Below are positions 1 through 11,023 of a stretch of DNA of 64,000 nucleotides, in pieces; the first letter of the stretch is position 1, and each line of letters starts with the position of its first letter. The notes under the pieces were generated by a model. That model saw only the letters and a program-made list of their open reading frames with translations, searched no databases and was not told the origin of the DNA. The stretch covers positions 8,355-72,354 of the forward strand of contig NZ_FNZG01000002.1 in assembly GCF_900109195.1 (NCBI RefSeq), given 5' to 3'. This stretch comes from Pseudooceanicola nitratireducens (GTDB lineage: Bacteria; Pseudomonadota; Alphaproteobacteria; Rhodobacterales; Rhodobacteraceae). The position numbers and the translations under genes were made by a program.

Positions 1-96
1 TTCGGCTTCGGCTTCGGCTTCGGCTTCGGCTTCGGCTTCGGCTTCGGCTTCGGCTTCGGCTTCGGCTTCGGCTTCGGCTTCGGCTTCGGCTTCGGA
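1..96. repeat. (TTCGGC)n hexanucleotide array, cut by left edge
   Basis: Fifteen perfect head-to-tail copies of TTCGGC fill positions 1-90, followed by one degenerate copy (TTCGGA). The array starts at the first base, so its true length is unknown. Because the unit is a multiple of three, every frame is open through it: FG, SA or RL on the plus strand and AE, PK or RS on the minus strand. On the plus strand the FG frame ends at a TAA at 145-147 and the SA frame ends shortly after the array. On the minus strand the AE frame is open from about 200 to the edge, with only a TTG (127-129) as a possible start. No coding assignment can be made from the visible part. The stretch 97-230 holds no supported gene; it separates the array from the end of thiD. 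Confidence 0.95.
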
Positions 97-230
97 CAGG
101 ATCAGATTGTCTGCCGGACAGCAATACAATCGGTGATCCGAACCTAAATGCCTCCGACGTCCAGATCTTCGGGCCCGCCCCGGCGCGGGACCACTCGCCT
201 ATGTCCGGTCGCGCAACGCGCCAAGCCTCC

Positions 231-1052
231 TCAAGCCGTACGAAAGCGAAGAAGCAGATCTTCCCGCGCTTCCCGCACCGCCTGCGACAAACCGCGCCCC
301 CGCGCAAGGGACACGGCCATGGCGCTGGCCAGATGACAGCCGGTGCCGCGCAGGGTCTTGTCGATCCGCGGCGCGGCAAAGCGAAGGGGGGTGTCGTCCC
401 TCTTGTAAAGACGGTCCTCCACCTGCACCCGGTCCGACCCGTGCCCCCCTTTGACCAGCACCGCGCCAGCCCCGTGGCGCAGCAGGTGCCCGACCCCGGC
501 CGTTTCGCCGGTGGACAGCGGGGACAGCGCTGCGAGCTCGGGCAGGTTCGGCGTGACCACACTGCACAGCGGCAAGAGTGTCGTCAGCAAAGCATCCTGT
601 CCATCCGCGTCCAGCAAGACCATGCCGGAGGAGGACATGAGAACCGGATCCAGCACGATCGGCAGATCCGCCGGGACGCAGGTCTTTGTCAGGGTCTGCG
701 CATGATCCTTTGGCGGGCCCTCCTTTAAGCCTGCCTGCACAGCCTCGGCCCGGGTTTCAGTCCGGGTCGTCACACGGGGCTCCGCCAAAGTGGCCGCCAC
801 CATCCGGGTGATCGCCCCATTGCACAGCATGCCGATTTTCACCGCGTCCACCGGCCCGGCCGCGCGGATCTGGGCCTGCACCACCTCAGGCGAGACCGGG
901 TCGCAGGCGAAACCAGCCTGATCCGTCTGAGCTGTGACAGCGGTGACGGCGACCGTGGCCTGCCCTCCCAGGCGGGTGACGGTCGCAACATCGCGCAGGA
1001 TCCCCGCACCTCCGCTAGAGTCCAGACCGCCGATCACCAGCACACGGGTCAT
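231..1052 (-). CDS. thiD: Hydroxymethylpyrimidine/phosphomethylpyrimidine kinase
   Basis: ThiD phosphorylates HMP and HMP-P, giving the pyrimidine diphosphate used by ThiE. The protein is 273 aa. The ribokinase-fold start (VLVIGGLDSSGGAGI), the VLDPVLMSSSG segment and the anion-hole/catalytic loop GTGCHLASA are all visible. The ATG at 1052 is chosen because the conserved N-terminus begins there and it overlaps the thiF stop as ATGA; longer in-frame starts lie inside thiF. An oddity is about 38 residues (roughly 93-130, charged and polar) inserted before the VLDPV strand, where most ThiD proteins have a short link. It is the last gene of the thi operon. The bifunctional kinase role follows from the family; the effect of the insertion is unknown. 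Confidence 0.9.
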   Translation of the reverse strand: MTRVLVIGGLDSSGGAGILRDVATVTRLGGQATVAVTAVTAQTDQAGFACDPVSPEVVQAQIRAAGPVDAVKIGMLCNGAITRMVAATLAEPRVTTRTETRAEAVQAGLKEGPPKDHAQTLTKTCVPADLPIVLDPVLMSSSGMVLLDADGQDALLTTLLPLCSVVTPNLPELAALSPLSTGETAGVGHLLRHGAGAVLVKGGHGSDRVQVEDRLYKRDDTPLRFAAPRIDKTLRGTGCHLASAMAVSLARGRGLSQAVREAREDLLLRFRTA

Positions 1053-1999
1053 TCCGCCACCCTCGCCATCGGGGCGGTGCAGATGGCGACGTTCTGATGC
1101 CCCCGTTGGATCAACTGGCGCGCCGCGCGCCAGGCCCGCAGACCAGTGACGCATTGGAAGACCACGCGCTGGTCTGCCTTAGGCCTATGCCCCTGCCCAA
1201 GGCCGTCGTCCGCCGTCAGGTCGACGAACAGATCGCCCTGCGCGACCTCGGATGCCGCGATGACCGCCGGGATCTGCGCGGGTTCCGGTGCCGCCGCAAA
1301 GGACATCGTGTTGACCCGCCAGGATGCCAGATCCATCGACATCAACCGCCCGAGCGGAGAGGGATCGTGCCCCAGCAACAGGCTCAGCGCCATCTGAGCC
1401 TGCAGCGCCCCAAGCATTGCAACCACGGGCCCCATGACGCCGCCGGTGGCGCAGGTCTGCGCCTGGCCGGGCAGGTCCGGGAATAACGCCCGAAGGCTGG
1501 GCCCAGAGCCGCAGAAGGCACCGACATAGCCCTGGCGACCCAGCACGGACGCGCTGACCAAGGGGACCTTTGCCAACTGGCACGTATCCGAAAGCGCGTA
1601 GGACACAGCGAAATTGTCTGCCGCATCAATCACCAGGTCACACTGTCGAACCGCCTCACGGGCCAATACCGGGTCCATTGCCCTGCACTCTGCCCGGATC
1701 GCGACATCAGGGTTCAGGGCGACAAGAGCCTCTGCCGAGACCTGGGCTTTGGGTCGTCCAAGATCGGCCTGCCGGAACAGGATCTGGCGGTGCAGGTTAT
1801 GTTTTTCGACCCGGTCGGAGTCGAATATCCGGATCTCTCCTTTCTCATGCGCAAGGCCAACCCCCGCACCGGCGAGCAAGGGAAGCAGCGTCGCCCCAAG
1901 ACCGCCTGCGCCCACGACAAGCACACGGGCAGAGGCCAGCCGTGCCTGTCCCCCTGCCCCGACCTCGGGCAGGATCATCTGACGGGCATAGCGGTTCAT
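1049..1999 (-). CDS. thiF: ThiF/MoeB-type adenylyltransferase with C-terminal rhodanese-like tail
   Basis: E1-like enzyme expected to adenylate the C-terminal Gly-Gly of ThiS and so activate it for sulfur loading. The protein is 316 aa. It shows the nucleotide-binding loop VLVVGAGGLGA (residues 27-37), the substrate segment DSDRVEKHNLHRQ (60-72) and Cys183 in QTCATGG at the usual catalytic loop. Residues 250-310 look like a shortened rhodanese domain, with Cys283 in CVTGLR as a C-X4-R active-site loop. The two CxxC pairs that bind zinc in MoeB/ThiF are absent: the first is SLRA and no Cys lies near 210-235. The start at 1999 overlaps the thiE stop, and its own stop overlaps the thiD start. 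Its place in a thi operon favours ThiF over MoeB. Confidence 0.85.
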   Translation of the reverse strand: MNRYARQMILPEVGAGGQARLASARVLVVGAGGLGATLLPLLAGAGVGLAHEKGEIRIFDSDRVEKHNLHRQILFRQADLGRPKAQVSAEALVALNPDVAIRAECRAMDPVLAREAVRQCDLVIDAADNFAVSYALSDTCQLAKVPLVSASVLGRQGYVGAFCGSGPSLRALFPDLPGQAQTCATGGVMGPVVAMLGALQAQMALSLLLGHDPSPLGRLMSMDLASWRVNTMSFAAAPEPAQIPAVIAASEVAQGDLFVDLTADDGLGQGHRPKADQRVVFQCVTGLRAWRAARQLIQRGHQNVAICTAPMARVAE

Positions 2000-2604
2000 C
2001 CCGCGTACTCCCGCGTGGCGGCAAGCCATTCGGCACAGCGGGCCCCGGGGCTGGAGGCCTCCTGGATATCGGTCACGACGGCGGCGCTGTCCGCCCCGGC
2101 GGCGAAAAGCCCGGGCAGGCGTTCGGGGGTCAGCCCGCCGATTCCGACCAAGGGAAGGCTACCGACAAGACCTTTCCATTCGGTTACCCGATCCAGTCCC
2201 TGCGGCCCCCAGGCCATCTTTTTCAACAGCGTCGGATAGACAGGGCCAAGCGCGACATAGGCCGGATCCAGCGCCAGGGCGCGCTCCAGCTCGGCCCGGC
2301 CATGGGTCGACAGGCCGAACCGCACGCCCGCCCGGCGCAGCGCGGCGAAATCCGCCGTCTCCATATCCTCCTGGCCCAGGTGGACCATGTCGCAGCCCAG
2401 ATCCAGGGCGATCCGCCAGTAATCATTGACCACCAGTTGCGCATGATGCGCCTGACAGACGGCCTTGGCGCGGGCGATCTGATCGCGCAGCTCGGCCTCG
2501 CTCCGGTCCTTGATCCGCAGCTGCACCAACCGCACGCCAAGCGGCACCAGACGCTCCAATGCGCTGATATCGCTGACGATAAGATAGAAGGGATCCAAGC
2601 GCAT
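1996..2604 (-). CDS. thiE: Thiamine-phosphate synthase
   Basis: Joins HMP-PP and the thiazole phosphate to give thiamine phosphate. The 202-aa protein has the TIM-barrel pattern of ThiE: QLRIKD at strand 2, VNDYWRIAL with MVHLGQEDM in the middle, STHGRAEL, ALGPVYPT and VGIGGLTPERLP near the C-terminus. The family usually has about 210 aa, so this copy is full length. The start at 2604 shares bases with the thiG stop (ATGA), and the stop overlaps the thiF start, so the three are translationally coupled. The start choice is firm because no other Met precedes the conserved region. Confidence 0.93.
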   Translation of the reverse strand: MRLDPFYLIVSDISALERLVPLGVRLVQLRIKDRSEAELRDQIARAKAVCQAHHAQLVVNDYWRIALDLGCDMVHLGQEDMETADFAALRRAGVRFGLSTHGRAELERALALDPAYVALGPVYPTLLKKMAWGPQGLDRVTEWKGLVGSLPLVGIGGLTPERLPGLFAAGADSAAVVTDIQEASSPGARCAEWLAATREYAG

Positions 2605-3362
2605 CAGCCCAGCACCCCCATGCCGAAAATCGGGGTCGAGGCCTGCGCCATGTCCCGCACCGGCATCAGCCCCGCGCCATGGGCCTCTTGCCCCGCCGCG
2701 ATGGCCAGGGCGAAGGCCCGCGCCATGGCGACCGGGTCCAGCGCGCGCGCCACGGCGGTGTTCAGCAGCACGGCGTCAAAGCCCATTTCCATCGCCCGCG
2801 CGGCCTGGGACGGGGCGCCGATGCCTGCGTCGATCACCAGAGGAATGCCTTCGAAATGGGCCCGCATCGTGCGCAGCGCCTCGGCATGGCGCAGCCCCTG
2901 GCCCGAACCGATCGGTGCGCCCCAGGGCATCAGGACCTGACAGCCGGCCTCGATCAGCTTTTCGCCGACGATCAGATCCTCGGTCGTATAAGGAAAGACC
3001 TCGAACCCGTCAGAGCACAGGATGCGCGCGGCCTCGACCAGAGCGAAGGGATCGGGTTGCAGCGTGTCGGCGTGGCCGATCACCTCGAGCTTGATCCAGG
3101 GCGTGTCGAAGATTTCGCGCGCCATATGAGCGGTGGTCACGGCCTCTTGCACGGTATGGCAGCCTGCGGTGTTGGGCAGGATGCGGCAACCGCTGTCGCG
3201 CAGGAGGTCGCGAAAACCTTCGCCCTGCGGCCCTTCCCGCCGGAGAGAGACGGTGATGACCTCGGTCCCTGACGCCTGGATCGCGTCGCGCAGGATTTGT
3301 GGCGAGGGGTATTGAGCGGTGCCAAGCATCAACCGATTGTTAAGCTCTGTGCCGTAGAACAT
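2604..3362 (-). CDS. thiG: Thiazole synthase
   Basis: Forms the thiazole ring from deoxyxylulose phosphate, dehydroglycine and ThiS-thiocarboxylate. The protein is 252 aa, the normal length. Lys91 in the IKLEVIG motif is at the position of the lysine that makes an imine with the sugar phosphate. Other ThiG hallmarks are [30 protein letters not shown] and [13 protein letters not shown]. It lies three bases after thiS and overlaps thiE, which fits formation of a ThiG-ThiS complex from coupled translation. The imine supplied to it would come from ThiO encoded two genes upstream. Confidence 0.95.
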   Translation of the reverse strand: MFYGTELNNRLMLGTAQYPSPQILRDAIQASGTEVITVSLRREGPQGEGFRDLLRDSGCRILPNTAGCHTVQEAVTTAHMAREIFDTPWIKLEVIGHADTLQPDPFALVEAARILCSDGFEVFPYTTEDLIVGEKLIEAGCQVLMPWGAPIGSGQGLRHAEALRTMRAHFEGIPLVIDAGIGAPSQAARAMEMGFDAVLLNTAVARALDPVAMARAFALAIAAGQEAHGAGLMPVRDMAQASTPIFGMGVLG

Positions 3363-3365
3363 GTC

Positions 3366-3549
3366 TCAGCCCCCCTGCATGGGCGACAGAACCTCGACCC
3401 GCGCACCGGGGTGAAGGGGGCGGTTGCGTGCATCGCGGGGGATGAATGTCCCGTCAAGTGCCGTGGCAACGCTGGCGGCTTCGAAGTTCTGCTCGGTAAT
3501 GAGGTCGGCAAGCGTCGCGGCTCCGGTCTCGATCGGGGTGCCGTTCAGA

Positions 3550-3560
<11 letters not shown>
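3366..3560 (-). CDS. thiS: Sulfur carrier protein ThiS
   Basis: Small ubiquitin-like carrier of the thiazole sulfur. The 64-aa protein ends in Gly-Gly (SPMQGG), the site adenylated by ThiF and turned into a thiocarboxylate. The beta-grasp pattern starts with MRIDLNG and continues through TLADLI and the FIPRD segment. Length and end are typical. The start codon at 3560 lies inside the end of thiO (11-base overlap), and the stop is 3 bases before thiG. Confidence 0.93.
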
Positions 3561-6775
<3,215 letters not shown>

Positions 6776-6854
6776 GACGTAAGCTTGGGGTAGCACCGTT
6801 TGCGGGGCCGTGGGAAGGGGGGATTTGTGAAAAGGGCGGGTGTGCAAAAGCACG

Positions 6855-6916
6855 ACGGCCGCCCGGGTCGGGGCGGCCGTCCTAGGGATGCAAAGGGCTG
6901 GACCGATCGGTCCAGC
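6855..6916 (-). terminator. Hairpins downstream of kdsA, probable terminator
   Basis: Two hairpins follow kdsA on the minus strand. The first is the perfect 20-base palindrome GCTGGACCGATCGGTCCAGC at 6897-6916. The second has a perfect 10-bp stem, ACGGCCGCCC (6855-6864) with GGGCGGCCGT (6871-6880), and on the minus strand is followed by CGTGCTTTTG. The T run is short, so intrinsic termination is likely but not certain. They separate the kds operon from the thi leader. Confidence 0.6.
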
Positions 6917-6947
6917 AAATTTGAACGAGCCCGAAGGGGGGCTAGCC

Positions 6948-7769
6948 TTACAGCCCCTTGGTCAGGTCGTCGATCTGCGCCAGGCGCTTCAGCACCGCGG
7001 GCAAATCCTGGATCGGCAGCATGTTCGGCCCGTCCGAGGGCGCATTGTCCGGGTCTTCGTGTGTTTCGATAAACAGCGCCGCGGTGCCAACGGCCACCGC
7101 CGCCCGCGCCAGGGTTTCCACGAATTCGCGCTGACCGCCGGTCGAACCGCCCTGCCCGCCGGGCTGCTGAACGGAATGGGTGGCGTCGAAAACCACCGGG
7201 TATCCGGTCTGCGCCATGATTGGCAGGGCACGGAAATCGGACACCAAGGCATTGTAACCAAAGGAGGTTCCGCGTTCGCACAGCATGATGCGGTCATTCC
7301 CGGTCGACGCGACCTTGTCCGCCGCATGCACCATGTCCCAGGGGGCGAGGAACTGACCCTTCTTGATGTTGATCGCGCGCCCGGTTTCCCCGGCAGCCAG
7401 CAGAAGATCGGTCTGGCGACACAGGAAGGCGGGGATCTGCAGGATATCGCAGACCTCGCCGGCGGGGGCGCAATGGCCGGGTTCATGCACGTCGGTCAGC
7501 ACCGGGCAGCCGAATTCGCGCTTGATCTCGGACAGGACATGCAGGCCCTTTTCCATGCCCAACCCACGCTTGCCCTTCAGCGAAGACCGGTTCGCCTTGT
7601 CATAGCTGGCCTTGAACACCCAGGGGCGGTTCGCGGCCTCGGCTGCGGCGGCAATCTTTTCGGCCAGCATCCGCGCGTGATCCAGGCTTTCCATCTGGCA
7701 GGGGCCCGCGATCAGCATGTAGGGCGCGGCGTTCGAGACCTCGATCTCACCGATCTTCAGGGTTTTCAT
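6948..7769 (-). CDS. kdsA: 3-deoxy-8-phosphooctulonate synthase (Kdo-8-P synthase)
   Basis: Condenses arabinose 5-phosphate with phosphoenolpyruvate to make Kdo-8-phosphate for the LPS inner core. The 273-aa protein has the DAHP/KDO aldolase signatures IAGPCQMES, KASYDKANRSS, TDVHEPGHC and DATHSVQQPGG. Length matches the family. The start at 7769 overlaps the kdsB stop as ATGA. It is the last gene of a kdsD-kdsB-kdsA operon that covers the route from ribulose 5-phosphate to CMP-Kdo, except the phosphatase step, for which no gene is seen here. Confidence 0.96.
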   Translation of the reverse strand: MKTLKIGEIEVSNAAPYMLIAGPCQMESLDHARMLAEKIAAAAEAANRPWVFKASYDKANRSSLKGKRGLGMEKGLHVLSEIKREFGCPVLTDVHEPGHCAPAGEVCDILQIPAFLCRQTDLLLAAGETGRAINIKKGQFLAPWDMVHAADKVASTGNDRIMLCERGTSFGYNALVSDFRALPIMAQTGYPVVFDATHSVQQPGGQGGSTGGQREFVETLARAAVAVGTAALFIETHEDPDNAPSDGPNMLPIQDLPAVLKRLAQIDDLTKGL

Positions 7770-8557
7770 GCGATACCTTCCTTCTTCAGGACACCTTCGA
7801 TGCGGGCGACGTCCACGGGGTTGTTCAGCTCCCAGAACACACGGCCCTTGCCTTCGACCGCGACGCAGGCCACGGGCCAGCCGTTTTCCAGAAACCGCAG
7901 CTGTTCAAGGCCTTCGGCCTTTTCCAGCGGGCCTTCGTCCCAGCCGGCATAGGCGGTCAGCGCCTCGGGGCGGTAGGCGTAGCAGCCCACATGGTGCCAG
8001 ACCTGCGGCGGAGATTCGAGCGATCCGACGTAAGGCAGCACCTCTTTCGAGAAGTAGATCGCCGTGCCGTCCGCGCGCATGACCGCCGTGGTGCCGCCAA
8101 CGCGGCCTTCCTTGCGGTCGGTGACAAAGTTCGCCAGCGTTTCAGCATCGGTCAGCAGGACCGGCGTCGCCATCTGGGCGTCGGGGTTGGCCTGCATATG
8201 CGCCACCAGATCCGAGACGAACCAGGCGGGCGTCAGCGGCGCGTCGCCCTGCAGGTTCACCACGACCTCGGGGGTTTCGGGCAGTTGCGCAACGCCTTCG
8301 GCGCAGCGTTCGGTCCCGTTGCGCGCCTGGGACGAGGTCATCAGGACCTTGGCCCCGAAACCCTCTGCCGCAGCGCGGATGCGGTCATCGTCGGTCAGCA
8401 CATAGACCGCGTCGATGCCGGGCACGGCGCATGCGGCTTCCCATGACCTTTGGATCAGGGACTTTTTCTCTCCGCTCGCGCCGGTCAGTTCGACCAGCGG
8501 CTTGCCGGGATAGCGGGTCGAGGCATAGCGCGCCGGAATGAAGACAACAGTTTTCAT
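7766..8557 (-). CDS. kdsB: CMP-Kdo synthetase (3-deoxy-manno-octulosonate cytidylyltransferase)
   Basis: Activates Kdo as CMP-Kdo for transfer to lipid A. The 263-aa protein begins with the nucleotidyltransferase motif FIPARYASTRYPGKPL, followed by TDDDRI, RNGTERCAE and the metal-binding VVNLQGDAPLT. Typical KdsB proteins end LNTPVDLE or similar; here the end is ELNNPVDVARIEGVLKK. It starts 9 bases after the kdsD stop and overlaps kdsA. Confidence 0.94.
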   Translation of the reverse strand: MKTVVFIPARYASTRYPGKPLVELTGASGEKKSLIQRSWEAACAVPGIDAVYVLTDDDRIRAAAEGFGAKVLMTSSQARNGTERCAEGVAQLPETPEVVVNLQGDAPLTPAWFVSDLVAHMQANPDAQMATPVLLTDAETLANFVTDRKEGRVGGTTAVMRADGTAIYFSKEVLPYVGSLESPPQVWHHVGCYAYRPEALTAYAGWDEGPLEKAEGLEQLRFLENGWPVACVAVEGKGRVFWELNNPVDVARIEGVLKKEGIA

Positions 8558-8566
8558 GGGACCCCC

Positions 8567-9517
8567 TCAGGCCACGCCGACGCGCAGGGCGTCATGGATA
8601 TGCACCAGCCCTTCCAGCTGGCCGTCGGCATCCACGGCAAAAAGCGCCGAGATCCGGTTTTCGTTCATGATCCCAAGGGCATCGACCAGCAGGATATCGG
8701 CGGAAATGGTGCGCGGGCTGCCGGTGGCGACGCCCCCGGCGGTGCGGTCCAACAAGCCCTGAAGGTTGCGCCGCAAATCGCCGTCGGTGATCACACCGGT
8801 CAGCTTTCCGCCTTCGGTTACCGCGACGACGCCGAACCCCTTGGCCGACATTTCCAGCAGGGTGTCGCCCATGTCGGTCTCGGGCGTGACGACGGGAAGC
8901 GCTGCGCCCTTGTGCATCACCGCGCGCACCGTCAGTAGCTGTGCGCCCAGGGTGCCGCCGGGATGGAAGGTGCGGAAGTCGGCCTGGTTGAAGCCCCGCG
9001 TCTCCATCAGCGCCACGGCCAGCGCATCACCAAGCGCCAGCGTCATCGTGGTCGAGGTCGTGGGTGCCATGCCGATGGCGCAGGCCTCGGGGGCGTTGGA
9101 CAGCAACAGCAGATGATCGGCCTGCTGCGCCAGGGTGCTGTCGGCGTTCTTGGTGATCGCGATCAGCGGAATATCAAAGCGGCGGGTGTGCCCGATGATG
9201 TCGGCCAACTCCTTGGTTTCGCCCGAGTTCGAGATCAGGATGCAGGCGTCATTGCGGGTGATCATGCCCAGGTCGCCATGGCTTGCCTCGCCCGGATGCA
9301 CGAATTGCGCGGGCGTCCCGGTCGAGGCCATGGTGGCCGCGATCTTGGCCGCGATATGGCCGGATTTCCCCATGCCCGAGACGATGACGCGGCCGGGCAC
9401 CTGGATCAGCCGGTCGATAACGTCGGTGAAGTCCTCGGTCAGTTCCGAGGCAAGCTGCGCCAGGGCGGCACTTTCCGAGGTCAGAACCGCGCGGGCGGTT
9501 TCAAGGGCTGTGGTCAT
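8567..9517 (-). CDS. kdsD: Arabinose-5-phosphate isomerase (KdsD/KpsF type)
   Basis: Converts ribulose 5-phosphate to arabinose 5-phosphate, the first committed step to Kdo. The 316-aa protein carries an N-terminal SIS sugar-isomerase domain (GMGKSGHIAAKIAATMASTG, FVHPGEASHGDLGM, ISNSGETKEL) followed by a pair of CBS domains from about residue 205 to the end. This two-part layout is typical of KdsD/KpsF. It is the first gene of the kds operon. The 266 bases upstream (9518-9783), shared with the divergent fasciclin gene, must carry both promoters, but no clear -35/-10 pair could be assigned there. Confidence 0.93.
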   Translation of the reverse strand: MTTALETARAVLTSESAALAQLASELTEDFTDVIDRLIQVPGRVIVSGMGKSGHIAAKIAATMASTGTPAQFVHPGEASHGDLGMITRNDACILISNSGETKELADIIGHTRRFDIPLIAITKNADSTLAQQADHLLLLSNAPEACAIGMAPTTSTTMTLALGDALAVALMETRGFNQADFRTFHPGGTLGAQLLTVRAVMHKGAALPVVTPETDMGDTLLEMSAKGFGVVAVTEGGKLTGVITDGDLRRNLQGLLDRTAGGVATGSPRTISADILLVDALGIMNENRISALFAVDADGQLEGLVHIHDALRVGVA

Positions 9518-9783
9518 GGTCGGACTTTCAAGGATCTTTGCTGTCCGGGTGATAGCCTTGATGCCGCGAAGTGTCCAACGCTGCGCTTGGGTGGGGGGGG
9601 ATCACGCGAAAATCGGTGCCAAAGGTCACGTCTTTGTCATTGGAAACCTCGGCCAGCCCGGGCTTGGCGCGCGGGGGCAGCAGGTCAAGCGACGCTACGA
9701 AAATGTGAGGCAGATCCAACCGCGATCAGCGCCCGTAGCCGATCCGATGCCACAACGGCAGACCCCAGCAACGGAGAACCACC

Positions 9784-10272
9784 ATGTTTCGCAGAACCCT
9801 TCTGTCCCTGACCGCCGCCACCCTGATCGCGGGCCCCGCCTTGGCCGGATCGCATTCCATGAAGAAAGACATCGTCGACACCGCGGCCGAGGCCGGGTCC
9901 TTCACGACCCTGCTGGCCGCAGCCGAGGCCGCCGGCCTGGTCGACACGCTCAAGGGCGAAGGCCCGCTGACCGTTTTCGCGCCGACCGATGACGCCTTTG
10001 CCGCCCTGCCCGAAGGCACCGTCGACAGCCTTCTGCTGCCCGAAAACAAGGACAAGCTGACCCAGATCCTCACCTATCACGTGGTCGCAGGCGCGGTGAA
10101 ATCCACCGATCTGAGCGATGACATGAAGGCCGCCACGGTCGAGGGCAGCGAAATCACCGTCGATCTGGACAATGGCGTCATGATCAACGACGCGACCGTG
10201 GTTCAGGCGGATATCGAAGCCTCGAACGGCGTGATCCACGTGATCGACAGCGTGCTGATGCCGGGCATGTGA
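9784..10272 (+). CDS. Secreted fasciclin (FAS1) domain protein
   Basis: 162 aa. Residues 1-21 form a Sec signal peptide (RR, hydrophobic stretch, cleavage near ALA-GS). The rest is one FAS1 domain: [13 protein letters not shown], the H1-type motif [14 protein letters not shown], the central YHVVAGAV and the C-terminal [16 protein letters not shown]1 proteins are secreted or surface adhesion-type modules; in bacteria the ligand is usually unknown. GGAG precedes the ATG by a good distance. It is a single gene, divergent from kdsD and followed by a terminator. The domain call is strong; the biological role is not known. Confidence 0.92.
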   Translation: MFRRTLLSLTAATLIAGPALAGSHSMKKDIVDTAAEAGSFTTLLAAAEAAGLVDTLKGEGPLTVFAPTDDAFAALPEGTVDSLLLPENKDKLTQILTYHVVAGAVKSTDLSDDMKAATVEGSEITVDLDNGVMINDATVVQADIEASNGVIHVIDSVLMPGM

Positions 10273-10310
10273 TCCCTCCGGGCCGGGTCCTTCCCAGCCC
10301 GGCCTCCCTG

Positions 10311-10338
10311 GGGCGGCCTGATCTTCGGGCCGCCCTTT
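10311..10338 (+). terminator. Intrinsic terminator after the FAS1 gene
   Basis: Perfect 8-bp stem GGGCGGCC (10311-10318) with GGCCGCCC (10328-10335), nine-base loop, then TTT. A second GGGCCGGG/CCCGGCC pair lies just upstream. It sits between the convergent FAS1 and DUF2867 genes. Confidence 0.75.
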
Positions 10339-10361
10339 CACGTCATTCGGCCAGGTTCACA

Positions 10362-10832
10362 TCATTTGGTCAGACGGCGCAGCATCGCCCGGACGATCAC
10401 CCGATGCGCCAGGCCGACGGGGATCATGTAGACCCGGCCAAAGAGGTTCTTGACCACGACGGATGAGGTCACGGTGACCTCTTGCCCGTCGACCGACAGG
10501 CAGGTCATGACGTCCAGGTGCCGGTCGCGTTCGGTCAGCACCAGAAGATCCGGTCTTACGTCCTCGACCAGGAAGAAATCCAGATGATCGCCGACCGCGA
10601 CGGATGTGGGTCGCGCGTTTCCGGAAAAACCGCCGATCCGCTTCACTCCAAAGCGCGACGCAATCGCATCGCGGATGCGAAAGGCCAGCGATAACAACGG
10701 CAAAGGTCGGTCCTGCATCCGCATCCAGGCGTCGAGCGCGGTCAAGGGGGCCGGCACCGTGACGCTTTGCACCGCGTGATAGTTCAGCCCGTCGCGCGGG
10801 GCCAAAAGCGGGACGTCGGCAATCGCAACCAT
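10362..10832 (-). CDS. DUF2867 family protein
   Basis: 156 aa with no signal peptide and no clear membrane helix. The pattern fits DUF2867: a mid-region GDHLDFFLVEDVRPDLLVLTERDRHLD (here residues about 82-108), then a beta-rich part ending in VVVKNLFGRVYMIPVGLAHRVIVRAMLRR. Members are often stand-alone or fused to NAD-binding proteins; no reaction is established. It is convergent with the FAS1 gene and lies downstream of, but on the same strand as, clpB, with a terminator between them. Function unknown. Confidence 0.75.
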   Translation of the reverse strand: MVAIADVPLLAPRDGLNYHAVQSVTVPAPLTALDAWMRMQDRPLPLLSLAFRIRDAIASRFGVKRIGGFSGNARPTSVAVGDHLDFFLVEDVRPDLLVLTERDRHLDVMTCLSVDGQEVTVTSSVVVKNLFGRVYMIPVGLAHRVIVRAMLRRLTK

Positions 10833-10960
10833 GGGAACCTCTTACAATTTGGCAGTCTTGAGACGGTGTGACCCGCCTGTGCTGAACCACTTAACCATGG
10901 GCCGGTGATCCGCGCCCAGTGACGAAATGTCCCGCAGGCGGCGGGTGCCAACGCGCAGCG

Positions 10961-10987
10961 AAAAGGGCGATCGAAGCCGCCCTTTTG
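10961..10987 (-). terminator. Intrinsic terminator after clpB
   Basis: Perfect 9-bp stem AAAAGGGCG (10961-10969) with CGCCCTTTT (10978-10986/7). On the minus strand it lies about 40 bases past the clpB stop, with the T run forming the 3' arm. The symmetrical A/T ends would let it work in both directions. Confidence 0.8.
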
Positions 10988-11023
10988 TCTGTCAGATCAG
11001 GCCATTGGCCCGGTTCATTCGGC

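Noticed and set aside
6897-6916. GCTGGACCGATCGGTCCAGC as another copy of the EPS palindrome
   Set aside because: It shares the GATC centre but has GGACC half-sites in place of CTATCC, lies directly after kdsA, and is better explained as part of the terminator.
9528-9719. Minus-strand frame of 63 codons in the kdsD-FAS1 gap
   Set aside because: Codon use looks partly coding-like, but the only start is a TTG with no ribosome site, directly after an in-frame TGA, and no motif is recognised. It may be a gene remnant.
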